Assembly (NCBI RefSeq): GCF_013426205.1
Contig: NC_089422.1
Coordinates: 6,475,001 to 6,539,000, forward strand
Direction: 5' to 3'
Source: Metarhizium brunneum
Lineage: Eukaryota > Ascomycota > Sordariomycetes > Hypocreales > Clavicipitaceae
Length of the DNA: 64,000 nucleotides
The notes below the pieces were generated by a model. It saw only the letters and a program-made list of their open reading frames with translations. It made no database searches and was not told the DNA's origin. Both the position numbers and the translations under genes were made by a program. This document shows positions 23,355 to 32,751 of this stretch, piece after piece; position 1 is the first letter of the stretch; each line of letters starts with the position of its first letter.

Positions 23355-25456
23355 ATGCGACAATCCTCACCGCGCGCACTCGGACGCTTACTAAAAGGCC
23401 AGTCGAAGTTTTCGACATCATTAGACTGGGGTTGCAGCAGCTGTCGACCTCGGCGTATCTTCCAAGCGCGATGGAACACGTCCGACAGATCTCCGACTGC
23501 TGCGACAGACAAGTCCTATTATATTACAACGCCAATTTTTTATGTCAACGCCGGTATGAATGACTGTTTCCATTGCTTGTGTTGGTAGTCTAACTTTTGA
23601 GACTCCAGCACCCCATATTGGGCATCTTTACACTATGGTTCTCGCGGACGTGCTGAAGCGATGGCAACAAATCAAGGGCAAGGGAACCTTTTTCCTTACA
23701 GGAACTGACGAGCACGGCATGAAGATCCAACGAGCGGCCGCCAAAGAGGGAATAGCACCCAAAGAATTTTGCGACAACTACTCGAACAAGTTTCGAGAGC
23801 TGGCCGCTGCTGGTGATATTTCCCACGATGCTTTCATTCGAACAACGGACTTGGAGCACAAGGAAGCCGTCAGTGAGTTTTTGCTGCAGCTAAAACACAC
23901 TCTGCCGGAACATTTGGGACTCTACAAAGGAACACATGAAGGATGGTATGCTGTGAGCGACGAATGCTTCTATCCAGAAGATTTAGTGCGGCCAGACATT
24001 GTACCCCAGACAGGAAAGAAGATTATGGTTAGTGACGAAACAGGAAGCGAGGTGGAATGGGTCAAGGAAGAAACCTGGTTTTTTCCATTGACAAAGTACA
24101 AGGATGCTCTTTTAAAATTCTATGACGAGAATCCCAACTGGATAACTCCAGCACATCGGATGAACGAGGTTCGCAACTGGGTTGAAAATCACTTGGAGGA
24201 TTTATCGATCACGAGGCCTGCGGCTCGGTTAAGTTGGGGCATCCCGGATCCTGAGGACCGTAGCCAGACGATATATGTTTGGGTTGATGCGTTGATCAAT
24301 TACATTACTCAGGCAGGCTACGGCAGGAAATGGCATTCTTCATCGGATAACATGGGACTCTGGCCCGCGGATTTGCAAATTATTGGAAAGGATATTCTGC
24401 GATTCCATGCCGTATACTGGCCAGCTCTCCTCATGGCCCTAAATTTACCTCTTCCCAAGCAGTTACTCTGCCATAATCACTGGACCATGTCCAATCGGAA
24501 AATGTCTAAATCACTTGGCAATGTGGTCAACCCCTTTTTTGCTGTGCAACGTTGGGATATTGATCCTTTGCGATACTTTCTCATGCGAAACGGAAGCTTT
24601 ACCAAGGATATGAGTTACTCAAATCAGCTGATTGGGTCAGTTTACGCCAAAGAGCTGCAGGCGAATATTGGCAATCTTCTTTACCGAATTGCCCGACCAA
24701 AGGTTACTTCAAAATGGTCGACTCTCGAGGCGGTCACAGCATTCCGCCAGGGTGCCTTTGAGGAAATTCGTGATCACACTTCGCAGCAGCCCTTTCTTAG
24801 CCTGGACGATCATTTGGAGAAGATTACTTCCGCATATTACGAGGAGATGGAGAAGTACAACACTGGAGGCGCTATTCGCGAAGTTTTCAATCTTCTTCGT
24901 GAGGTAGGCTTCACCTGTTGGATGAGATTGCTTAAACAGCACTGACAAGTTGCAGACAAATCGCTACGTTTCGGATACGGAACCATGGAATCTAGTCAAG
25001 AACTCGAATCCACAATCCCGTATACTGCTTAATTTGGTTATCTACAATTGCGCGGAGGCCTTACGTATCGCTGGCATCCTGCTGCAACCAATCATGCCTA
25101 CCAAGGCATCCTTGCTGCTGAATGAACTTGGAGTTAGGGAAGATCGACGCACTCTTGAGTTTGCTTCTAAGGGCAAGGACCCGGAATACGGCACCGAAGC
25201 TCAGACGGGAGACTCAGCAGCTAGATTGAAGAAATGGGACACGATTTTCCCCCCAACACCAAACGCGAATGACTCAGACGCTGAGATCATGGAACAACTG
25301 AGCTCGGCACTGCATGACAAAACAAAGAATAAAATGAATCAAGTTGCGGAGCTCCTAGCTATGGAAGCCCGCATGGGAGAAGAGGCTGTGGCCAAAATGT
25401 TGGCCGAGATGCATGCTGCGAGGTTAAAGACGGCTAAAAAGACAAGCCGGCTGTGA
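23355..25456 (+). CDS. msm1: Methionyl-tRNA synthetase, probably mitochondrial
   Basis: Three exons (23355-23553, 23609-24903, 24956-25456) give 664 residues. Introns of 55 and 52 nt have good CTAAC and CTGAC branch sites. Class I hallmarks are the HIGH motif at residues 69-72, exposed only after splicing, and KMSKS at 364-368. The Arg/Ser/Leu-rich first 45 residues look like a mitochondrial presequence, and the single chain without an EMAP domain matches organellar MetRS. It charges mitochondrial tRNA(Met). The C-terminal roughly 170 residues form the anticodon-binding helical domain plus a Lys-rich tail. The ATG at 23355 is the first ATG in the frame. Confidence 0.92.
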
Positions 25457-25740
25457 TCCGCGTCGTGTCCAGTTAGATGCGTGTCCAATTACTTGTATAA
25501 CATGTAATATATGTAAAACCAAATGTAATTAGCACCCTTCATCTTGTAACAAATGGAACATCACTCATTTTCTTTCAATAACGCGAAATGGGCGACACCC
25601 TTGTGGTAACGTACTGTGGTCCCATTGTGGACGTTGACGCGGCCCAAAAAGTTGCCCACCCTGACAAATTCTGATTCCCAAAAAATTGTCCCGCTACGGC
25701 TATAGCCTTGCATTTCCGGCCGACAGCGTCAATTGCAAGC

Positions 25741-26567
25741 ATGAGAGTCAATCAAGCCACAGGCAAGTCGACCATGGTGATGAGCTCACGGTGTAGAATT
25801 AACCTGACCTAGGCATCAGTACCAATAAAGTGCTGCTGGTCCCGTATGAAGCTCATCATGTCGGGAAATACCACGAATGGATGGGAGATCCGGTACTTCT
25901 CTTAGCCAAGCCAACAGCTGCAATGCGCATCGCAATCTGACTTGCGTTCCAGGCAATTCGAGAAGCGACAGCTTCTGAACTACTGACTTTAGAAGAGGAA
26001 TACGAGAACCAGCAATCCTGGCGAACTGCCCACGAAAAACTCACATTCATAATATGTGAAGCACTGCCCACGGCAGACCGAGCATCGCCATCAATCAAGG
26101 CGAAAGTGGTGGATGCAGATGACCGCATGATTGGAGACATCAATTTCTTTATTTACCAAAATGATGATCCTGAAGAAACCTCACCAAACCGAAAGGCCAA
26201 TGCCGCCTTGAGAGGGGAAATCGATGTCATGATCGCAAACACAAAGCATCGAAGGCAAGGATTTGGAAGTGCCTCAGTACAAGCCTTACTGATGTATTTG
26301 CGCGAAAATATGAAACACATACTGAAGGAGTATGCATGTAGTCTTAAACTTGGACAAGTTGACCTGGCGGAGCTCATGGTCAAGATTCAAGAAGGAAACA
26401 TTGGCAGTAGAAGATTATTCGAGAATATGGGTTTTAAACAGGCTGGAGGTGTGAATTATTTCGGCGAGGTCACGTTACTAGTTTCGTGGGCGAAGGTCGA
26501 GAAACTGGTTGATGAATGGTTGAGCTCGGGTGAGGTATATCGAGAGGTCAGGTATGAAATTTCATAG
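25741..26567 (+). CDS. GNAT N-acetyltransferase, NAT9-like
   Basis: Three exons (25741-25762, 25813-25892, 25953-26567) give 238 residues. The N-terminus MRVNQATGISTNKVLLVPYE followed by HEWMGDP matches the NAT9 family opening. The acetyl-CoA loop R-R-Q-G-F-G is at about residues 138-143, and the ENMGF motif lies towards the end. Intron 1 begins GCAAGT and ends TAG, a GC-AG intron; it is the only join that keeps the conserved N-terminal frame. Intron 2 (60 nt) has a standard donor and CTGAC branch site, and removes an in-frame stop. NAT9-like proteins are annotated as protein acetyltransferases, but their substrates are not well established. Confidence 0.88.
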
Positions 26568-27975
26568 AGGCATAGGGAGTGGGGATCAGGTCACTCTGAG
26601 AGATCTTGAGCATTGTGACATCTGCGGTGGGAAGCCATGCAGGCTGCGGATTTGAAAGCGAGCAGCTTTCAGTCTACTAGACCCCGTGCTGTACGCGCAA
26701 ATCAACAAACAAGGCCTGTGCAAGCGTTGATGTAACCAAGTTTCTGCACACTCTATCTTGACGAAGCAAAACGAGCATTCAAGTTGTTCTGACCCGGGAT
26801 GAAGGGAATTTGGCCTTGCAAGGCTCCAACTCTTGGATGGTCAGTCGGACGATGTCCTGCAGAAACCATGTTAGGCCCGGGTTTCGAGTGTTGGTACAAG
26901 TCCTATTGTCGCAAAGTCCTTTGTATCACGACATCTATCGAAATTATCCTCTGAAGTTTCTCTAAAGGGACATCTGAAAAGCTCCATTCCGGCTTGTTTT
27001 CCCTCCCTTTCTCTTCGGTGCTAATAGCTCAGACCTGCAAGAAATTCCCCATCCGATGACTCACTACGGCCAACAATACGAGTTGTGGATGAATCAGGAT
27101 TGGGCACCAAGGACCATTGCGGGTTCTTCTATGGTGCTGATTCTTCAGTCCTATCCGTACTTATCTCTCGAAATATAGACAAGCTAATAAATACCCGAAA
27201 TGACAAAATGTCGCACACGGAAACTTGGACCGCTGAAGCGGCTCAATGCAAAGTCAAACAAGCAACACCAGAAGAAATGATGAAGGACTTCAACTTCGAT
27301 CTAGAACGAGCCAAACGCGTTACCTATCGCAATGAAAAGTATTCCTTGGAAATTCACGAATCCGTTCCTTCTTGGCTCTGTGCGCTCTGTCCTGCTCTGC
27401 AACCTAGTCTAGACTATAGTACATGAGCACAACAAATTTGGGAAGACATAGAAGACTGGAATGAACAGAGTTGTTTCCAAGTGTGGTAATGAATACTTAA
27501 AACGTCACTGCTTGGCAGTGGCCTGAGCTGTTGTAGCAACCAATGTTGACATCTGGACCCCGTCTGGTCCAGCAGCTTGCTGGACAGCGCGCCTCTGCTA
27601 TACGCAGTATATCCTGTCGCAATATACGACTCGATGTTGAGGATGTGTCGTTTCCAGGTTTTCATGTGACAATGGGCTTCCATTTGACACTAATTTAAGC
27701 TATTATGGCATGCGTACTCTCTTCATCCTAGCACCTTTCGAGTACCCTACATTTCGCATGAGGAGATACTCACATCATCGAATATGTGAATCTGTCCAAC
27801 ACAATGCACTATTCTTGGTGATATGCGGATCACGTTGTAGAGAACATCTCCAGTCCCCGCTTTCTGTACTCTTGACGATGGCGCCCTCCGGCGTTGCCTG
27901 ATCACTTGCGGAGTTGTAATAACATAGACATTGAGCTAACTTGGTAGATAGCGCTGGGTCTAATACACCTAGGAC
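26568..27975. other. Intergenic flank of the transposase gene
   Basis: A plus-strand frame (to 27426, about 113 codons from a GTG) has no recognisable motif and may be a broken gene. The palindrome CTGGACC...GGTCCAG sits at about 27554-27573. A TTAA tetranucleotide, the piggyBac insertion target, occurs near 27694, but I could not pair it with a terminal repeat. Confidence 0.4.
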
Positions 27976-29681
27976 CTACGTACATATTGGTAGATGATAG
28001 AAATACCAACAATCCTGCTGGGTACAAAGGGCTACATTGCACTTATCGCACCTGTAATTCGTCTGCCTAGCCCGCGTCTTTGAGCTACTCTGATATACCT
28101 CGCCGGGAGGGGCTCTTGCTGAGTTTCTTGTGGCTATTACACCAACCTGCCGGCGCTGACAGCCAACGCATGAACTGTATTTAGTACTTTTGACGTGATG
28201 ATGTTCTGCAAAGGGCGTGAATTCGTCTCCGGTAGAAAATCTCCTCCGTGTGGCTCCGTCTGAATTAAACTGCTTAATTAGGCCGACTGCGATTGCCTCT
28301 CGCCAGCTGGTCTGCTCATTGTATGATTTCCAATTATACTTCTTTTTCTGTTGTAAGATATATGTGTTTACAAGGACTGTATCAAAAATAAACGTCCAAG
28401 CTATAGCCTGCCCAGAGTCGTGGTGAACTGAGTGTTTGTAGCCGAGATGAAATCGTAATTGATCGCCTCTGTCCACGGCATTCATGCGTTCGTTGTAGCA
28501 AACAGCGATGGAAGGCATCTGCATGACCATCTCTGACGCAGTACCAGAAGGCTCCGGTGCTTCTTGTTGTGCTCTTGCCTTCGTTGAACTTGATCGGCGT
28601 CGCTGAGTTTCCCGAGTGTTGCTGCCATCAAGAAAAGAGTTGAGAAATAACACAAGAGCATTATCCTTCCAAGCAGCCGGGTTTGCCTGTAAACGAATGA
28701 ATTAATATGGGCAATACTAGGGGAGATACCTAGATAGATTACCTGATTATCTGCTCGTGACCCATCGAACTTCCACTGTACTTGACCCCTGCTATCTTGG
28801 CTTTTAACCAGAGCGAAAGGAGGATCAATGTCACCATTTAGACGAGCTCCGCCCGTGGATACAACACCGTGATCTCGTAAGGCGCGTAACAACTGTGGCG
28901 TTGTAAAGAGATCGTCAAAAAAGACCCGATAGCTGGTAATTGGAAGCTGCAATATTAGGTCTAATACCGCGGCTTGTGTCTTTGCCAATCGATGCTTGTT
29001 GGTTTGCGTTCTGACTAGAATACCTTGTTTTCGAGGCCTTGAGTCCGGAATGTGGAATTTCCACCGCACAAAATAGCCCTCTTGTGCAACAACCCAAGCC
29101 TTGATGCCTTTTGGACCAGGTTTTCTTGAGCCCGCTTTAAATCGGATCACGCACTTATCTATGGCGATGTGTTTGCCTGGCACAAAGAGATCAGAGGAGA
29201 CTGCTTGTATGTGCTCTGACCATCGGGATACCTGCGATATCGTGCGTTCGACAGAGCTAGTGGTATTGGATTCGGAGGGTGGAGAGATGCGAAGGAATTG
29301 AAAAAGTTGCTGGAATCGGGGATAAGTCATCCATTTCGTGACTGGATGTACTAGCTTGAGCTCTCCTGGCTTAGGAGTAATCCAGTAGTCGGAGACGCGT
29401 TTTTCTTTGTGAATTCCTATATAAATTAGGATTGCAAGCCATATATACACTTCTGCGACAGTCGTCTGCTGCCAGCTTGCAAGGGGTTTTGGCGGTAATT
29501 CCTTCGTTAAAAGGAGTGCAACATAGCTGTTGGTCCAGCCAACCCACTCTTCAACTAGCGATACGGGACAGAATAGCTGGAATAAAGAGACAGGGTCTTT
29601 AGGAAGGTCCATAGCCATCAGTGTGGGCGCGAGCTTTTGGTTTGAAAGTTCAAAAATGGCTGCCCGTACCTGAAGCCGCAT
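27976..29681 (-). mobile_element. PiggyBac-type (DDE_Tnp_1_7) transposase gene, apparently intact
   Basis: Two exons (28743-29681, 27976-28686) joined over a 56-nt intron encode 549 residues without internal stops. The conserved acidic residues of the piggyBac catalytic core are visible: Asp175 (HIAIDKC), Asp256/257 (VFFDDLF) and Asp385 (NAVDRGDQLR). The C-terminus has a Cys/His-rich zinc-binding module (C-x2-C ... YRCDKCNVALC ... C), typical of piggyBac-derived proteins. The start is the ATG at 29681; upstream codons in the frame are non-ATG. Element termini and the TTAA duplication were not identified, so mobility is unproven. The 28-bp hairpin at 29726-29818 lies 45 bases upstream and may belong to the element end. 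Confidence 0.85.
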
Positions 29682-29725
29682 GGGGCCTTCAGTAGTCAAG
29701 ACCGGGCCCACGGGTTATTGGGCCA

Positions 29726-29818
29726 ATCTCTTTAGCTGCCCAATGGCTCGTGGGGCCTCTTCTGCTAAATTTTCTTAGGTAAGCGAGTCTCCACGAGCTA
29801 TTGGGCAACTAAAGAGAT
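29726..29818. repeat. 28-bp near-perfect inverted repeat (hairpin) upstream of the transposase
   Basis: The arms are 29726-29753 and 29791-29818, matching at 26 of 28 positions as inverted copies, with a 37-base spacer. Both mismatches are transitions. A related TATTGGGC motif also occurs just inside, at about 29717. It could be the subterminal end of the piggyBac-type element, a MITE end, or a transcription terminator or insulator. Confidence 0.75.
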
Positions 29819-30893
29819 AGCTTATGAGATCATCTCCATGACCGCCTTTACGCCTCAAGCTGCCAATCAACGGAATCGTTTAAAAATTGATTGACTTCGT
29901 CTCTACTTTGTGGCCAAAGCGACAATAATTCTGCTGCGACAAGCATTCTTATCCACATGCCATAATCTTCCCAAGTTCCCAGGCATTCCATTCATTCAGC
30001 CTTTCAACTCGATTTTTTAACTCGCGCCAATAACGCTTGCCGTCGCCCTCAATACCTGCCTACCTACCTACACTTCACGACGGCCTCCCTTGTTCACCCA
30101 TGTCGGCATGAGCCAACTGCCGGATACGGGGCGTACAGCCATCCTGTGCTAAACAATCTACCTACACTCGTATTCAGAGATCTTGTTTTGCGGTGTCGGA
30201 CTCGACAGTGTTATCACGAGGGACCTCAGCTTCAGCCGCAGCTGCGCGTTAGCTTGGGGGGGAAACAGCGAGACCAATTCCTCACCTACCATCAAAATAC
30301 GGATCGTGCTATTCACGCTACCAACTCTATCTATCCGCGCTATCACGGCTTGATTTGGCCTAGTGGCTAGCTGGCCACACCCTAACATATATCCGCGTAG
30401 ACCATTCGTAAATGTCTGGTTGAGCTTGGTTCAGGTTACCGGCTATAACAGCCGCAACCGCCACAAATTTTGTATACGAGAGAATATCGGCGAGACAGAC
30501 TGCAACGCATTGATAGACGGCGTTGCAATTCGTTAACAATTATGCGTGAAGTGCTGAATGACTGGGAATATCCCAAAATGCTCATTGGTTATGAGGACGT
30601 CTTTCGTTATCGATGACTTAATACTCCTATGGTGCAGGATGCCCAACTTACATATGCACGACATACCAGGATGTCGAAAATAAGCGAACCAGGGAAGATC
30701 AGGTTTTCAGCTGTCTTTAACACTAATTAGTAAGTCGAGATCCGGATGCCGTGCGCGCGATTGTCTAGACTGCCGTGCATATAAATAAATGGACAATTCC
30801 CCAGGGAAGAGCGTCGCGTCATGGTTTGATGATTCGAAAACCCTTTCCCGGTTAGAAAAGAAATACCACTTCTCATTAGTCAATTTGCCAACC
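29819..30893. other. Intergenic, no supported gene
   Basis: Several short frames without motifs. A run of CCTACCTACCTACA occurs at about 30058-30071. The region near 30790 probably includes the leader of the Cys-rich secreted protein gene. Confidence 0.5.
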
Positions 30894-31403
30894 ATGCGTC
30901 AATCTCTTCTGAGCATTTTGCCCTTCGCTGCACTTGCATTCTGTAACGAGCCTTCGACAACACCACCTCCACAGTTCACCATCCCCTGTGTAGTTGGGAA
31001 TAATCAGCCATGTTCAACGTCATGGACATGCACTCCTACAGAGACCTGCACATTGGGCCACCCGTGTGGCGGCCTCTGCTTCACACCTCCGCCCGTCGTC
31101 TCAGTCCCCATCATTCCTTGCACGATGGGAGGAAATTGCCATTGTCCTTCTGGGAGCACCTGTACCCCGACAATGTATTCCACACCCGACAAACCCTGGG
31201 GTGGACAATGTATTGCGACGACACCGCCGTCTACCTCCTCTCTACACCACTGTGCTGTTGGCGGGAAGCACCAGTGCTCGAAGGGAAGCGCTTGTACACC
31301 AACCATGCCTTGCTCCAAGGGTCATCACTGTGGAGGACTTTGCATCGCTACCTCCTACCCCGTTACCCGTACTGACGGTCACTCCATGTACCATGGGGAA
31401 TAA
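30894..31403 (+). CDS. Small secreted cysteine-rich repeat protein (frame-truncated)
   Basis: From the ATG at 30894 the first 18-20 residues (MRQSLLSILPFAALAF) form a signal peptide; the upstream in-frame ATG at 30789 would bury it, so 30894 is chosen. The 169-residue product has three roughly 33-residue repeats of the pattern C-x-x-G-G/N...C...S-T-C-T-P-T...C-G-G-L-C separated by Pro/Thr linkers. A fourth copy of the repeat lies downstream in another frame (about 31378-31473), reached by removing one base near 31352. The predicted protein ends prematurely in a non-repeat tail. Cys-rich repeat secreted proteins in fungi are often effectors or cell-wall proteins; the role here is unknown. Confidence 0.65.
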   Translation: MRQSLLSILPFAALAFCNEPSTTPPPQFTIPCVVGNNQPCSTSWTCTPTETCTLGHPCGGLCFTPPPVVSVPIIPCTMGGNCHCPSGSTCTPTMYSTPDKPWGGQCIATTPPSTSSLHHCAVGGKHQCSKGSACTPTMPCSKGHHCGGLCIATSYPVTRTDGHSMYHGE

Positions 31404-31473
31404 TTCATCTTGCTTACCGTCGAGTACGTGCACGCCGACAATGGTTTGTACTTGTGAAGGCCAATGCATTTAA
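31404..31473 (+). pseudogene. Out-of-frame fourth Cys repeat of the secreted protein
   Basis: In the frame shifted by one base, CTMG...C...STCTPTMVC...C continues to a TAA at 31471-31473, matching repeats 1-3 in spacing of Cys and the CTPT core. It starts upstream of 31404, overlapping the end of the annotated frame. A real single-base indel or a base-calling error would explain it. Confidence 0.6.
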
Positions 31474-31975
31474 GATACTAGGTACTTGGGATGGCGACGG
31501 AATGGTAGGCTATGCAAATTGTAGGGACAACTTGGACCTTGGAGGTGACCCGGCGACCGATCACTAAACGACATGAAATTATCTTCGCAATTGACAACGG
31601 ACGCACTTGTGGAAAATGCTGATTCAAGTTTCTAAATTCTAATACTCTGGAGGTTCTCCTATCATGCTGCCCAAGTGGAGATACCTTGTATCCCATTAAT
31701 CGGCCCACGGAATTAGTACTTCTGTCATAATCTTAGTTTTTTATTACCATTCAGTTACAGAACTTAGCTTGAATAAGAACTGTCGTGTTAATGCATCCTC
31801 TACACATTCCCATGAAGACGTCCTCCGATGTCCTACTGGCAGAATCCCCACTTTGAAATTTCACCAATCAGAGCTCCACAAAACTTCCCATCAAAACCAC
31901 CTCGACCTTCTCCATACATCACCAAATCATCACGTCTCCTAATCTGTCAAAGCAACTACCCGCGCCCTCGACAAT
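31474..31975. other. Intergenic before the bL34m gene
   Basis: I see no gene. The last roughly 60 bases are CA/CT-rich and are likely the leader of the mitochondrial ribosomal protein gene. Confidence 0.5.
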
Positions 31976-32405
31976 ATGCAGTCCATCACACGCCTCATAC
32001 GACCTATTCTCAGCAAATCAATATCCTCTACGCCTAGGTGTGCACAATATGAGCGGAATTACAAAACTCGATCGGTAAACTAACTGCGACAGAACTTTCA
32101 CAACTCTTTCTCCCCTCCGTCCATCGCTCACCCCCTCCCTCCGCCCGGCACTCACATTCTTCACACCTGATATAAATACCTCCTTCGCCGGCGAAACCGT
32201 AGATGCCCTCCCGACAAGTGCTGTCTCGTCGCATCCGTCCCTGAGTGGACTGCAGCTTCGGTTCGGCCCTCGAAACACAATGAACGGACACACGAGATTG
32301 GTTCAGAAGCGCAGACATGGGTTTTTGTATAGAATGCGAAGCAGGACGGGAAGAAAAATTCTGCAAAGGAGGCGACTAAAGGGCAGAAAGCAATTGGCCC
32401 AGTGA
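31976..32405 (+). CDS. mrpl34: Mitochondrial large-subunit ribosomal protein bL34m
   Basis: Exons 31976-32037 and 32093-32405 join across a 55-nt intron (GTGTGC donor, CTAAC branch site, CAG acceptor) to give 124 residues. The N-terminal part is Ser/Arg/Leu-rich with few acidic residues, as in a mitochondrial presequence. The last 40 residues hold the bL34 signature: RLVQKRRHGFLYRMRSR followed by TGRKILQRRRLKGRK. This small basic protein sits in the large mitoribosomal subunit near the exit tunnel side. The spliced frame is open from ATG to TGA. The gene is easily missed because neither exon looks convincing alone. Confidence 0.88.
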
Positions 32406-32751
32406 GAGCAAAAGGCCGAATGTTGTGCCTCACGGGCAGAGCAACTGATAGACTGGGCGGCCGGTTTGTGCGTGGTCTCCAGATGTGCGGCTATCAGATG
32501 CTGAGGGCACATTGCTTCAAACGCACGTATGTACATTATGGGTGGGCCATGGAGTGGGCATTACATGTTTGTAGAAGAGCATCCGTGGCAAATTAGACGA
32601 CCAGCGATGTACTACCACCTTGGGAGTTTCTTTATTCTTTTCTTTTTTTGCTCCCTTTTGACTACCTGAGAGCAAAGGGTTAAAGAGAGTGACTTTGAGC
32701 AGTTGTTCTTGTTGAGTACACGCTGTCTTCTCTAACTATCCTCCTTATTCA
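32406..32751. other. Gap between bL34m and beta-glucosidase 3' ends
   Basis: The two genes converge here. A T-rich tract at 32627-32652 may contribute to 3' processing. Nothing else is seen. Confidence 0.5.
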
